A stretch of 64,000 bases of DNA from JADGNZ01 sp963715895 (GTDB lineage Bacteria; Acidobacteriota; Thermoanaerobaculia; Gp7-AA8). Positions 25,490 through 35,880 of this stretch are shown here, one piece after another; the stretch's first letter is position 1, and each line of letters opens with the position of its first letter. The position numbers were made by a program, and so were the translations under genes. Location of the stretch: the NCBI GenBank assembly GCA_963715895.1, contig OY970284.1:3286001-3350000 (forward strand). The letters run 5' to 3'. A model generated the notes under the pieces. That model saw only the letters and a program-made list of their open reading frames with translations. It ran no database searches and was not told the DNA's origin.

Positions 25490-26971
25490 CTACGGCAACC
25501 TCACAGACTGCTCGTGATTGAAAATGTTGTTCGGATCCCACCGCGCCTTCACCTTTTGCAGGGCCGGGTAGTTGTCGAGGTAGTAGAGGTACTCCCAATT
25601 CTTCAGGTCGGAGTCGGGATAGTTGACGTAGCAACCGTCCATGGTGTCGTCGGGGAGAGGGCCGGATTTGCCGTACATGTCGGTGTAGAAATCGCTCATC
25701 CAGCGCAGGTTCTCCGCTGTCTCTTCTTCGGTCGTCCAATACGTCTGGTATTGCAGCTTCATGATCGACGAACGTTGCGGGACGGCGGTGGCGTCGGGGG
25801 CGACGGCGTTGATCCGGCATCCGTAGGAGTCGACCTGCAGCAGGGCCTGGGGATTGGTGAAGCCGTCTGTGAGGTATTTCCAGATCGTGGCGATCTGCGC
25901 GTCGGGGAACGGCTTGGTCATGTATGCCGACTTGTATTTGCCGCGCTGGTTCGCGCCGGAGCCGTCGAAGTTCTGCGTGGCGTAGAGCCACGGCATCCGC
26001 TGGACTTCATTCGTACGTTGCGGGAAATAGTGGCGGCCGATGGCGTGGGTCTGCGGCACGATGGTCCCGACCCGGGCGTCGCCGTTGATGAAGTGAATGA
26101 ACTCATCGATACGCCGAGGTTCGTCGCCGACGTACTGGACCGTCAGCACGAGCTGTGATGCCGTCTGATGGGTGAGATGCAGGAGTCCGAAGAGCCCGTC
26201 GAAGGGGCTTCCCGGAGCGCTGTTCGCTTGCAGGAACTCTCCGTAACGCTGGACGAGCGTCGTGAACTGTTCCTGCGTCATCGCGCTCCAGTCCCAGGCC
26301 AGGTTGGCGATGTACGCCTCCGGCGGTGCCGGGGGAAGCTCCCGGAAGAAGAATCGCGTGACGATCCCGAAGTTCCCGCCGCCTCCGCCCTGATTCGCCC
26401 AGAGCAAGGCCTGCTCGTCCGGATCGGCCGAGTCCTTTCGCACAATCACGGCGGAAGCCTTCCGCTGGGCATCGACGACGACGATTTCGACGGCGTAGAG
26501 CCAGTCGACCGTCAGACCGTGCTTCCGCGACAGCAGTCCATAGCCGCCGCCGGTGATGTGTCCGCCGGCGCCCACCGAGTAACACGATCCGCCCGGGATC
26601 ACCACGCCGTATTCCTTGTAGAGGTTCCAGTAGACGTTCCAGAGCGTGCATCCCGCTTCGATGCAGAACACCTTCATCTCCTCGTCGAAGTAGACGCGGT
26701 TCATCGGAGCCATGTCGACGATGACGCCACCATCGTTTCCGACGGAGAAATTCTCGTAGCAATGACCGCCGCTGCGGACGGTGATACGCCGGTTGGCGCT
26801 GACCGCCTCCTGGACCGTGTTCACTACCTGATCTGTATCGCCGCATACCTGGATGTAGCTCGGTTTGCCGACCCAGCGGAGGTTGAACCCGCGGATGAGC
26901 GTCTGATAGCGGGGGTCGGAATGGTCGACGCGTCCGCCGGGGTAGATCGGGCAATTCTCGTCATTGCTCAT
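25490..26971 (-). CDS. bicovalent FAD-linked oxidase (berberine-bridge-enzyme type)
   Basis: This 493-residue flavoprotein has the FAD_binding_4 domain: RSGGHCYENFS with His70, and GGSCYSVGAGGHITGGGYGLL with Cys130. In berberine-bridge-type oxidases these two residues attach FAD at both 8-alpha and 6 positions. The C-terminal BBE segment WDPNNIFNHEQSVR is present. Such enzymes oxidise sugars, alkaloids or secondary metabolites with O2. ATG 26971 is preceded by AGGAGAG. A longer N-terminal reading is possible but lacks a better ribosome site. No signal peptide is seen. Substrate unknown. Confidence 0.85.
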   Translation of the reverse strand: MSNDENCPIYPGGRVDHSDPRYQTLIRGFNLRWVGKPSYIQVCGDTDQVVNTVQEAVSANRRITVRSGGHCYENFSVGNDGGVIVDMAPMNRVYFDEEMKVFCIEAGCTLWNVYWNLYKEYGVVIPGGSCYSVGAGGHITGGGYGLLSRKHGLTVDWLYAVEIVVVDAQRKASAVIVRKDSADPDEQALLWANQGGGGGNFGIVTRFFFRELPPAPPEAYIANLAWDWSAMTQEQFTTLVQRYGEFLQANSAPGSPFDGLFGLLHLTHQTASQLVLTVQYVGDEPRRIDEFIHFINGDARVGTIVPQTHAIGRHYFPQRTNEVQRMPWLYATQNFDGSGANQRGKYKSAYMTKPFPDAQIATIWKYLTDGFTNPQALLQVDSYGCRINAVAPDATAVPQRSSIMKLQYQTYWTTEEETAENLRWMSDFYTDMYGKSGPLPDDTMDGCYVNYPDSDLKNWEYLYYLDNYPALQKVKARWDPNNIFNHEQSVRLP

Positions 26972-27027
26972 GGAACTCTCCTGACCCTGAAGAGGAGAGG
27001 CTTCGCGGCGTGATTTCCCTACCCGAA

Positions 27028-30000
27028 TCACTTCGTCAGTTTCATCGAGGGATCGCCGAACAGGATCCACGAGCGGCGGACGTTGATGTCGGGGGTGGCC
27101 TGTTTGGCAGCGCGGATCGCTTCTCCGATCGTCAGTCCGTTCGGGCCGAAGAGTTGACGCAGAAGCTCCTTGTTCATCTGGAATTGCGGATAAGGCTCCG
27201 TGAGCGTCGACGATGCCCAGACGGCGACGGCGCCGCCGTTGGGAGAGCGCAGCAGCGCGGAGGCGAGGCTGTCGGTATAGACGTCGTTGAACAAGCCGTT
27301 GAGGCAGGTCATGGCCAGCACGAAAGGCTGGCTCGTTCCGTTGGACAAGGACGCGGCGTCATTGGAGTCGAAGAGGTCGAAGCTCCAGAGCTCGACCGAT
27401 CCGTGTCCGATGTAGTTGACCAGGAGCGATCCGCCGTTGAATGCGCTCACGATGGCGCTGTGGGCGTTCGGAATGGCGGCCACGTTGATGGTCTGCACGG
27501 CGATGTTCGCCGGCAGGAGCGTTCGGGCAACGGCCCCCTCGGTCTCGAAGTCGAATGTCTCCGGTGAGTCGGCGATGATCACCGCCTTTTGCGACGATGT
27601 GGCGAAGGGGGTGACGCGCGATGCGATCTTCCCGATGACGATGGCCGCTTCCTCGGCGGTCTTGACCGGAATGCGTCCGACCGGCAGGTCACCGATACCG
27701 TCGTTGTTGAAATCGGTGAACCAGTCGTCGGATGGGGTCTTGAGGTAGATCGTCGGCAGGAGCATGGTCGGGACGAAGTCGAACGACCCGACGCCGAGGT
27801 AGTTGCGCGGGTCGATGCTGGCATTGCCGAGGAGAAGGACGTACTTCGGTGCGCGCGGCCATGCCGTCGTCGACTGCAGGAACGTCCGGATCGACTGCGG
27901 ATTCTTGATCCCGAAGTTGTACTCGTCGTAAATGTCCTCGACGTCGACGATCGTCGTCAGAATCCCGCCGGCATCGCGCGCCGACTTGAGCGTGGCGGCT
28001 GCGCTGCTGAAGGCAGAGTTGGTCAGGATCAGCAGGTCGGCCTGGCGCCCGTACGGCTTGGACCAGCTCGAAGGGGTGTTGAGCGAGAGGGATGTCTGCG
28101 CGGGCGTCATGACCCTGTCGCTGGAGAAGACAACAACTGTCCTGGGGCTCGCCGACGGCAGCGTGGTGAACGTCGCCTTGAATCCGCTTCCGGAGGGGGC
28201 CACGGAAACCTCGAGCCCGTGAGGTGCGAAGGGATCGGTGACATCGACAGCCCGGATGGCGTTGACGGTGAATCCGTCGACGGCGATCTGTTGCGAGCCG
28301 GGTACTTTCACCTCGAGCAGGCTGTTGTCGGCCTTGAGCAGATGTTGATAGGTCAGCGTGACCGACGCCACCACGCTGACGTCGTTGTCGCCGTTGAGCG
28401 CGGTGAGAGTCAGTGCATTGGCGCCATTGGTGAGGGAGCTCTGCGGGAACTGGTAGGTGTAGGTCTGCTGCTCCTGATTGTTGAGCAGGGCGATGCCGAG
28501 CAACTGCGAACCCATCTCCACCTTGATCTGGTGCTGCATGTCGCCGGTGCCGCCTTGAATCACGAGCTGCAGCGTGGCATTGCCTCCCGCGGGGTCGAGG
28601 TTCGCAACCGCGAGGTCCTCGGATACCGGGTCGGTGGTGATCAGCGGGCCGAAGAAAATCTCGGAGCCTTCCGGCGTGCCGACCTGTTCGGCGGCGACCA
28701 CGGTCCGGTCCATGCGCTTGAATGTGAAGGGGACGCCGCTGGTGAGCGCTGCCCCGCCGCTGTTCCTGAAGGTGCTGAGCGGCGTGCCCGAATGTTTGTC
28801 GGCGCTGAGCCAGTACACGCGCTCGCCGGTCGACGGTGTGTCGAGTGACAGAGCGTAGAACTCGATCGAGTCATTCGGTCCGAAGTCCTTGCCGGTCATA
28901 TTGAGAACGAACGGCAGGCTCACGCCTTCGCAGTACAGAACGAATTTCTTCGGATCCGACGGCGGGGTGAAGCCGGCGGCGATCATGGCCGCGGCGGTGA
29001 GGCGGTACCACCCTTCGCTGGCGATACTGATCTTGAGCGCGGGTCCTGCGGCGATCTCCTGCTGCTGGGCGAACTGCGCCGCGGTCGGCGCGGGGAGGGT
29101 GGCCGGTTGCAGCGCGCCGATGCCGGACGCCGGCACCAGCACGGGATCCGATGGGGTGAGCTGCGACAACCGCGGCGAGTCCGGGCCGGCTGACGTCAGA
29201 TCGCCGGGCACGATCCTGGTGGAGTACGGCCCGTTCATCGTCGATCGGCCGTGGGTGTCGATGTCTTCGAGCCAGTATTGGGCGAAGCTGTTCGGGGTGG
29301 GCAGCGTGTCGTGCAGGCGGTAGGAGAAGCCCGCCACCGGCCGCGCCTTGGTGAGGAAGGCCGAGCCGCCGATGAGATGGGCGTTGACCTTCTCCCTGGT
29401 GCCGTCGATGGTGCGGTAGATGTTGAAGCCGAGGTTGCCGGACTCGAAGCTGGTCTGCCAGGAGAGCAGGACTTCGTTCCCGTTCTGCTGGGCGTCGAAC
29501 AGGCGCAGTTTGATGAACGTGGGGATCGAGGAGAGGAGCGCGTATCCGAAATCGATCGGCGCCGAGCTGACCGAAAGGCCGCTCAGCGTGGAGGGAGAAT
29601 TTGTCGTCAGCGTAAGGTGGGTATTGTCGGTAACGCTGGCAACGATGAACTGCACGCCGTTGATCAGGATCGGATCGTTGGCGCGATAGCTGGTGAAAGT
29701 CGTCCCGGTTCCGACGATGGCAGGCGACGCGGCGGTCGTGGCAGCGGTTCCCGGGCTGGCCGAGAGATCCATCACTTCCATGGCGTTGCCCGGATTGGGC
29801 CCTGAGAGCAATCCCTCGGTTTTTTCCCACGTTCCGCCGAAGCCGACCAGGTTGCCGAACGTATCGGTGACCTTGACCACGTACGAGGCGTTTGCTAGGC
29901 CGGTGAAGGAGTAGAAGCCGTTGGCGTCGGTGGTGGCGGTCTGGATGGCCGACGATCCGCGCTGGTAGGTGAGACCGCCCGCCGTCGCCCCGCCGTATTG

Positions 30001-33000
30001 GGTGGTCAGCGTGAGATGCGTGTCGTCGGTGATGCCGGCGATCGTGTACGGCGCGCCGGCGATCACGATCGGATCGCCGGCGGAGTACTGCAGGAATGTC
30101 GTGCCGGTACCGACGACGGCGGTCGAGACGTTCGTGGCCGCGACGGTGCCCGGGCCGGCGGTGACCGCGGTGAGGCTCAGCGTGACACCGGACACGCCTG
30201 TCTCACTGCCGCCGATGAGGCCGTTCTTGTCGGCATCGTTCCAGATCTTTCCTGTGAACGCGCGCTGGGAAGCGACGGGCACCTGGAAGGCGAAATCGCG
30301 ATCGAGGACGCTGGCGGAGGCGGTAACGGTTGCGCCGAGCTGGGCGCCGGGGGCGGTGCCGTCGCTGTCCGGACGGCCGTATGCTTTGCCCGCGGCGGTG
30401 GCCTGTCCGAACGTGGTGGTGAGGGTCAGGTGTGTATCGTCGGTGATGCTCAGAATCGAGTAGGTCGCCGCGACGCCGGCGGTGGTGATGGTGATCGTTT
30501 CGCCGACGTTGAACTTCGTGAAGAGCGTGGCTGTCCCGACCACGGCCGCGTTGCCGTTGGTGGCCTGGACGGTTCCGACGTCGACGCCGATGTAGTTGTA
30601 GCTCACGGGGTTCTGCACGCTGACGATGTAACTGCCGTTGGCGAGGCCCGAGAAGAGGTACTTGCCGCTGGCATCCGTGGTGACGCTTCCGAAGAACGAC
30701 GGTGCCCGGTAGGCGAGTGCCGCCGCGGTGGCGGCGGCGTTCGTCGTGACCGTCATACTGGTGTTGCTGGCGATGCTCTGAACGGTGTAGTCCGTGCCGT
30801 TGATGTCGATGGTGTCGTTGACCTTGAAGTCGGTCAGGAATGTGGTGGTTGTGCCGGTTATCGTGTTCGATCCGGCAGTTGTGGCGACGGTTCCGGCGAG
30901 AGCCGGGTTGGCGGTGAATGCCTTGCCGCCGCCTGTGGCTCCTGTGTAGTTCGCGGCCAGAGTGAGGCTGGTGTTGCTGGCAATGCTCTGGATGATGTAG
31001 CCGACGCCGGCGATGGCGATCGGCTCTCCCGCGTGATAGTTGAGGAACGTCGTTCCCGCGCCGGTCACCGCCGTCGAATTGAGCGTGGCCGTGACCGTTC
31101 CCGCGCCCGCGGTCAGATCGATGATGCCGTTTGCGTTGGCGTCCTTGGCAATGCGCACGACCACGCCGGCGATCCCCGGCTCGCCCGCGTCCTGGAAGCC
31201 GTTTCCGTTCAGGTCGTTGAAGACCGTGTCGCCGATGGAACGGGTAGCGGTGAATCCGAAGCTCGGTGTCGCCGAGCGGTCGATGCTGGCCACGATGTTG
31301 GAGTCGGAGCGCTTGCCGGCGATGGCGTAGCTGCTCGTGCCGATGTCGTTCGTCAGGACGCCGGTGGTGTCGGTGATCCGGATCGTGTAGTCGGCGCCGC
31401 TCCCGGCCAGACCGCTGAAGGTGAACGTACCGTCCGAGGCGGTGGTGGTCGTGCCGATGACGTTCAGGCTGCTGTCGAGGATCTCCACGGTAACGCCCGA
31501 AATACCGGCTTCCGTGTTGTCGAAGGTCCCGAATGACTTGTACGACTTACCCGCTCCGGTGGCCTGCGCGTAGTTGGCGGTCAGAGTCAGATGGGTGTCG
31601 TCGGTGATGCTTGCGATCGTGTACCCGACGCCGGCGATCTGGAAGGCGTCGCCGGGATTGAGGTTCTTGAAGATCGTCCCCGTGCCGACGACCAGGGGCG
31701 AGCCGAGCGTTGCCGAGACGGTTCCGGGGCCGGTGGACAAGACCGTGTCCGCGAAGATCCGATCCTTGATCGAGAACGTCGTCCCGGCGGTCGGTTGATA
31801 CCCGTAATCCGCGGAGAGGAACGAGGCACCGCTGAACACGGAGCCGTACCTGTACGTCGTGTTCGGGCTTCCCGGAGGTGTGGTGAGGGTATAGCCGGCC
31901 GGTGTTCTGGCAACGACGAAGTAGACCTCGGAGCCGGTTGCGGGGGTGATCCCTGAGAAGAGATAGCTGCCGTCAGGCGCTGTTCTCGTGGGGACCTTGT
32001 AAGAAAGTCCGGCGGCCGTCGTCCCCGCATAGTTGGCGGTCAGGTTGAGGTGCGTGTTGTCGGTGACGGTATTCACCGTGTAGGTGACGCCGGCAATGGA
32101 GATCGCGTCGACGTTCTGAAGGTTGGTGAAGGTCGTGCCGGTGCCGACGACGGCGGTCGTGCCATTCGTCGCGGCGACGGTGCCTGCGCCGGCTACGAGC
32201 GTATCGACGAGGGCATCGGTGCCGACGGTGAGTATGCCGTCGCCGTTCGTATCGCGATACAGCTTGACGGTGACGCCGCCGAGTCCGACCTCGCCAGGGT
32301 CGCGCAGTCCGTTCCCGTTGGCATCGACCCAGGCCTGATCGCCGAACGTGGCGGTGCCGGTGGTGGCCGTGTAGCCGAGGTCGGCCTGATTGTAATTCTG
32401 TCCCGCGGTCAGATTGAAGACGGTGGTGCGGTTGTTCGTGTTTCCGATCGGCGCCGACTGGGTAAGGCCGGACGGTAACCCGCTGGGGTTCCCGGAAGAT
32501 GTTGCTTCGACGTAATAGCCGTTCCCTGGAGAGACGCCGGAGAAGAAGAAGCGTCCGTTGGAGTCGGTGGTCGCGGTCGCCACCGGCGTCCCGAACTGAT
32601 CTTTGAGGGTGACGATGACGTTGTCGATGCCTGGCTCACCGATGTCCTGAACGGCGTTGCCATTGGAGTCGAGCCACAGCCGGCCGGCCACCGTGGCCGC
32701 CAGCACGGTGGGAGTGGCGATGATGTTCGTGACCGGGTTGCTGGCGAGCTGGATGGGAAGCTGGACCGATGACGTGAACGACGTGTTCGTCACCGAGGTC
32801 TGTCCGGTGGGGAATGGGTTGTTCACCTGGACGTTGAATGTTGCGGTAAGGGCCTGCCCGCCGACGAGCGCGTAGAGCGAGCTGGCGGAGAGCAGGCTCG
32901 GAGGGTTCCCTCCGGTCACGGGGACGTCGTAAGTGATGGAGACGTCGTCGATGTAGATGAACTCCGTCGCCAAGGTGTAGCTGCCGGCCGGGAAGGTGAA

Positions 33001-35880
33001 ACGGATGGCCGTGTTCGCGTTGATCGAGCCCGAAATGTCGAAGCTGGCCGTGCCGGAGGTCGCGCCGGTGATGCCGGTGATCGTGCCGAGGGCGCCGAAT
33101 GCTCCTCCGACGCCGGCCGTGCCTACCTGGATCGTGAAGACATCGGCCGGGTCGACGCCGGTGTCGGTGCGGTAGCGGAACGTGAGACGCGCGGCGGTGG
33201 CCCCGGTCAGGTTGACCGCGCGGGAGATGGTCGGCTGGGTGTTGTTGGCGTTGTCCATCCGCAACTCGGTGCCGACGATCTGGATGTCGCCCTGAACCGC
33301 GGAGCCGTTGGTGGCGCCGCCGCCTGTATCGCCGGCCTCCGTCCAGTTCCCACCCCAGTTCCGCGTTCCGACGTTGAGCGTGTAGGCCTGTGTGTTGAAG
33401 CTGTCGCCAACCGTCGAACGGTTGAGGGTGGTGGTGCCTGTGACGCCTGTCAGTCCGGTGGGGAGCGCGTCGTACAGCGAGACTCCGGTCAGGGGATTCG
33501 TCCCCGCGGACGCCGGGTTGATGACGGTCGTGGTGTAGGTGAAGATGTCTCCCGGAAAGAGCGGGGTGGATGACGGAACGCTCGAGCTCTTCGTGATCGA
33601 AACGCTTCCTGAGGCGACGTAAGTGAAGTCGCTGGCGTTGAAGGTCTGCGTGACCGGCGGGCTGGAGCCGACGGTCCGCGTCCCGCTGGCGACGACGTTG
33701 TTCTGGCTCAGCGTTCCCGCGGCGAACACGGAGGTCGTTGCGGCCCTGAACTTGATGGTGATCTGCTGGTTGGCCGCCATGTTCCCGCCGGTCTTGGCGG
33801 ACGACCATGTCAGGACGTAAGGACTGCCGACGGTTCCGGCGCCCGTGACCACCGGCTCGTTGCCACTGCCCGAGGTGAAATACGTCTGACCGGCCCCCGC
33901 CGGCGCGGTGGTGGCCAGCGTGAGATGCGTGTTGTCGGTGATGCTCTGGATCGTGTATCCGACGCCGGCGATGGTGATCGGCGTGCCGGCGGTGAGGGCT
34001 GTGAACGTGGTGCCGGTGCCGACCACGGCGGTGGTGCCGTTGGTGGTGACGGTTCCCGCGCCGGCGGTGCTGCTGGTCACGGTCAGGTCAGGCTTGGTGA
34101 TGGTCGTGAATCCCGGCACGAACTGCCAGTTGGGAGGCATGGTGTCGATGACGCTGACGCCGTCGATCGAATACAACTGGCTGTTCACCAGGATGGTGAA
34201 GTCGGTCGTCGAGCCGGCTGCCGTCGGTACCACCTGCGGATTGGCGCTCTTGCTCGTGGTCAGAACGAGCGAGACGAAGTCGGTGCCGGGGAGGGCGACG
34301 TATCCGAGGTCGAGATTCGGGGTGGGGGTGGTGGCCGTGTCGGCGTTCTCGCCGTAGGCCATGGAGAAGAGGCCGGTGGCCCAGAAGCGGGAGCCATCGA
34401 GAGCGCCGCTCGCGCCGGGAGGGATGAACTGACTCTGCAGGCGATTGAGTGTGTAGGTCTGGTCGGCCACGCCGTCGTTGTTGTAGTCGACGAAGACCCG
34501 CGTGTTGTCCTGGCCCACGGTGAGGAAGACGCCGTTGCCGTTCGTCGGAGCGGTGGTCAGCGGCAACGATCCCGGCGACCAGCCGAGGAAGTGTTCTTTG
34601 TAGAGAAAGGTCGTTGGCAACAGGCTGTAACCCCATTCAAAAGCCTGCCCGGTGGGAGTCCCGGCACTGGTCGAGTCGCCGAAGCCGACCCCCCAGAACG
34701 GTCTGCTCGCGCTCAGGTAAAGGCCTGAGCCGACGGGGACGGAGGGATTGGCTCCGACGGCCCGGTTGTAGGACTGCGAACTGTTGGCCGGAATCGAGAA
34801 CGATCCGGAGGTGCTTTGGCCCTGCCAGTTGACCGTCAGCGGCGTGGAGTCCGGATTGAAGAGGTAGTAGTCGGTGACTCCGTTGTTGGCGTTTACCGCC
34901 TGCCCGAACGGCGCGTAGTAGTCACTGGTCCAGAATCCTCGGGGGAAGGCGCTCAGTCCGCGCGCCGCATAGGTCTGGGCGATGCGTCCGGCCACATACT
35001 TCACCTGCAGGGTCTTGTTGCCCTGAATGATTGCGCCGGAGTTCAACGGTCCGCCGCCGGGAAAGGTCGTACAGGTCGTGTGCAGCGTACAGGCGGATAC
35101 GCGGTCGAGAAGGAACGTCTGCCCTTTTTGCAGCGTCACGGTCGTGCCATCGCCGGCGTTGTTCCAGGTTGCATCGCGGTTCAGGTTGAGGACGTCGGGG
35201 ATGCCGTCGTGGTTGACGTCGACGGTAAAGGTCGTGTTGTCATCCGTGGCCTGGATGAGCGCATACACCCGCTCGAACCCGGTGAAGAAGAGGTTGTCGG
35301 TGGCGAAGTTGTCCTCGCCGAACGGCAGCACGTAAGTAGTCAACTGCGGCTTGACGGGATAGATCTCCCAGGCGTCGCCCTGATTGCCGGCGCCGCGGGC
35401 CTCCATCCAGACCGCGCGGGTCACAGTCACCGGTCCGCCGGCGACGTAGATGCGGTCACCGCCGTCGTAGCATCGATTCCCGGGGTTGGTCTGTCCGGCA
35501 CAGGTGCTGGCCGTGTTGCGGATGTTGGGGACGTTGGAGGACTCGAAGAGCTTGATGGAGCCGGGGGTTGCCAGGACGTAGGTTTCGTCGGCGGTTGCCG
35601 CCGGATTGTTCGGATCGAAGTTGTAGCCGTTTTCCCAATGGTCGTAGTAGACGGTGGTGTTCGCCGACCAGGCCACGACCGAGATGACCGAGTGCATGCC
35701 GGTGGCGCCGCCGTTGACGTCGAGGTCGTTGAAGATGAAGTACATGTTCTGCTCGTCGCCGGGCAGGTAGTACTCGGAGTAGCCGGCGGTGGCCTGTCCG
35801 AACGCGGCGGCGGCGCACAGGAGGAGCAGGCAGGCGACGAAGACGTTTCTCAACGTCCTGAACTTCTTGGCTTCGTTCAT
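27028..35880 (-). CDS. giant secreted protein: SdrD-like B domains plus C25 (gingipain-type) peptidase domain
   Basis: This 2950-residue protein has a signal peptide (RNVFVACLLLLCAAAAFGQ), an N-terminal region of repeated beta-rich strands (about 1-600), DUF11-like and several SdrD/Cna-B-like domains (GRLWLDSNGNAVQDIGEPGI and DQAWVDANGNGLRDPGEVG), then a C-terminal region ending in a C25-type cysteine peptidase core with NYIGHGSVELW (His) and LAMTCLNGLF (Cys). Eight modules of about 65 residues are inserted within the B-domain region. No sorting signal was seen. It probably acts outside the cell as a surface-associated or secreted peptidase. The ATG at 35880 sits just before the signal peptide. 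Confidence 0.8.
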   Translation of the reverse strand: MNEAKKFRTLRNVFVACLLLLCAAAAFGQATAGYSEYYLPGDEQNMYFIFNDLDVNGGATGMHSVISVVAWSANTTVYYDHWENGYNFDPNNPAATADETYVLATPGSIKLFESSNVPNIRNTASTCAGQTNPGNRCYDGGDRIYVAGGPVTVTRAVWMEARGAGNQGDAWEIYPVKPQLTTYVLPFGEDNFATDNLFFTGFERVYALIQATDDNTTFTVDVNHDGIPDVLNLNRDATWNNAGDGTTVTLQKGQTFLLDRVSACTLHTTCTTFPGGGPLNSGAIIQGNKTLQVKYVAGRIAQTYAARGLSAFPRGFWTSDYYAPFGQAVNANNGVTDYYLFNPDSTPLTVNWQGQSTSGSFSIPANSSQSYNRAVGANPSVPVGSGLYLSASRPFWGVGFGDSTSAGTPTGQAFEWGYSLLPTTFLYKEHFLGWSPGSLPLTTAPTNGNGVFLTVGQDNTRVFVDYNNDGVADQTYTLNRLQSQFIPPGASGALDGSRFWATGLFSMAYGENADTATTPTPNLDLGYVALPGTDFVSLVLTTSKSANPQVVPTAAGSTTDFTILVNSQLYSIDGVSVIDTMPPNWQFVPGFTTITKPDLTVTSSTAGAGTVTTNGTTAVVGTGTTFTALTAGTPITIAGVGYTIQSITDNTHLTLATTAPAGAGQTYFTSGSGNEPVVTGAGTVGSPYVLTWSSAKTGGNMAANQQITIKFRAATTSVFAAGTLSQNNVVASGTRTVGSSPPVTQTFNASDFTYVASGSVSITKSSSVPSSTPLFPGDIFTYTTTVINPASAGTNPLTGVSLYDALPTGLTGVTGTTTLNRSTVGDSFNTQAYTLNVGTRNWGGNWTEAGDTGGGATNGSAVQGDIQIVGTELRMDNANNTQPTISRAVNLTGATAARLTFRYRTDTGVDPADVFTIQVGTAGVGGAFGALGTITGITGATSGTASFDISGSINANTAIRFTFPAGSYTLATEFIYIDDVSITYDVPVTGGNPPSLLSASSLYALVGGQALTATFNVQVNNPFPTGQTSVTNTSFTSSVQLPIQLASNPVTNIIATPTVLAATVAGRLWLDSNGNAVQDIGEPGIDNVIVTLKDQFGTPVATATTDSNGRFFFSGVSPGNGYYVEATSSGNPSGLPSGLTQSAPIGNTNNRTTVFNLTAGQNYNQADLGYTATTGTATFGDQAWVDANGNGLRDPGEVGLGGVTVKLYRDTNGDGILTVGTDALVDTLVAGAGTVAATNGTTAVVGTGTTFTNLQNVDAISIAGVTYTVNTVTDNTHLNLTANYAGTTAAGLSYKVPTRTAPDGSYLFSGITPATGSEVYFVVARTPAGYTLTTPPGSPNTTYRYGSVFSGASFLSADYGYQPTAGTTFSIKDRIFADTVLSTGPGTVSATLGSPLVVGTGTIFKNLNPGDAFQIAGVGYTIASITDDTHLTLTANYAQATGAGKSYKSFGTFDNTEAGISGVTVEILDSSLNVIGTTTTASDGTFTFSGLAGSGADYTIRITDTTGVLTNDIGTSSYAIAGKRSDSNIVASIDRSATPSFGFTATRSIGDTVFNDLNGNGFQDAGEPGIAGVVVRIAKDANANGIIDLTAGAGTVTATLNSTAVTGAGTTFLNYHAGEPIAIAGVGYIIQSIASNTSLTLAANYTGATGGGKAFTANPALAGTVATTAGSNTITGTTTTFLTDFKVNDTIDINGTDYTVQSIASNTSMTVTTNAAATAAALAYRAPSFFGSVTTDASGKYLFSGLANGSYIVSVQNPVSYNYIGVDVGTVQATNGNAAVVGTATLFTKFNVGETITITTAGVAATYSILSITDDTHLTLTTTFGQATAAGKAYGRPDSDGTAPGAQLGATVTASASVLDRDFAFQVPVASQRAFTGKIWNDADKNGLIGGSETGVSGVTLSLTAVTAGPGTVAATNVSTAVVGTGTTFLQYSAGDPIVIAGAPYTIAGITDDTHLTLTTQYGGATAGGLTYQRGSSAIQTATTDANGFYSFTGLANASYVVKVTDTFGNLVGFGGTWEKTEGLLSGPNPGNAMEVMDLSASPGTAATTAASPAIVGTGTTFTSYRANDPILINGVQFIVASVTDNTHLTLTTNSPSTLSGLSVSSAPIDFGYALLSSIPTFIKLRLFDAQQNGNEVLLSWQTSFESGNLGFNIYRTIDGTREKVNAHLIGGSAFLTKARPVAGFSYRLHDTLPTPNSFAQYWLEDIDTHGRSTMNGPYSTRIVPGDLTSAGPDSPRLSQLTPSDPVLVPASGIGALQPATLPAPTAAQFAQQQEIAAGPALKISIASEGWYRLTAAAMIAAGFTPPSDPKKFVLYCEGVSLPFVLNMTGKDFGPNDSIEFYALSLDTPSTGERVYWLSADKHSGTPLSTFRNSGGAALTSGVPFTFKRMDRTVVAAEQVGTPEGSEIFFGPLITTDPVSEDLAVANLDPAGGNATLQLVIQGGTGDMQHQIKVEMGSQLLGIALLNNQEQQTYTYQFPQSSLTNGANALTLTALNGDNDVSVVASVTLTYQHLLKADNSLLEVKVPGSQQIAVDGFTVNAIRAVDVTDPFAPHGLEVSVAPSGSGFKATFTTLPSASPRTVVVFSSDRVMTPAQTSLSLNTPSSWSKPYGRQADLLILTNSAFSSAAATLKSARDAGGILTTIVDVEDIYDEYNFGIKNPQSIRTFLQSTTAWPRAPKYVLLLGNASIDPRNYLGVGSFDFVPTMLLPTIYLKTPSDDWFTDFNNDGIGDLPVGRIPVKTAEEAAIVIGKIASRVTPFATSSQKAVIIADSPETFDFETEGAVARTLLPANIAVQTINVAAIPNAHSAIVSAFNGGSLLVNYIGHGSVELWSFDLFDSNDAASLSNGTSQPFVLAMTCLNGLFNDVYTDSLASALLRSPNGGAVAVWASSTLTEPYPQFQMNKELLRQLFGPNGLTIGEAIRAAKQATPDINVRRSWILFGDPSMKLTK
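29560..34075 (-). repeat. eight copies of a ~195-bp coding module inside the giant protein
   Basis: Approximate copies: 29560-29750, 29970-30155, 30380-30575, 30705-30895, 30910-31105, 31545-31735, 32005-32195 and 33880-34070. Each encodes about 65 residues with the pattern GTV..T.G...V.GTGT.F, then I.IAGV.YTI.SI.D.THLTL and a final AG..Y. Most interrupt a B-type domain between its start and the closing DG.Y.F.GL strand; 30705 and 30910 are adjacent. Confidence 0.75.
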
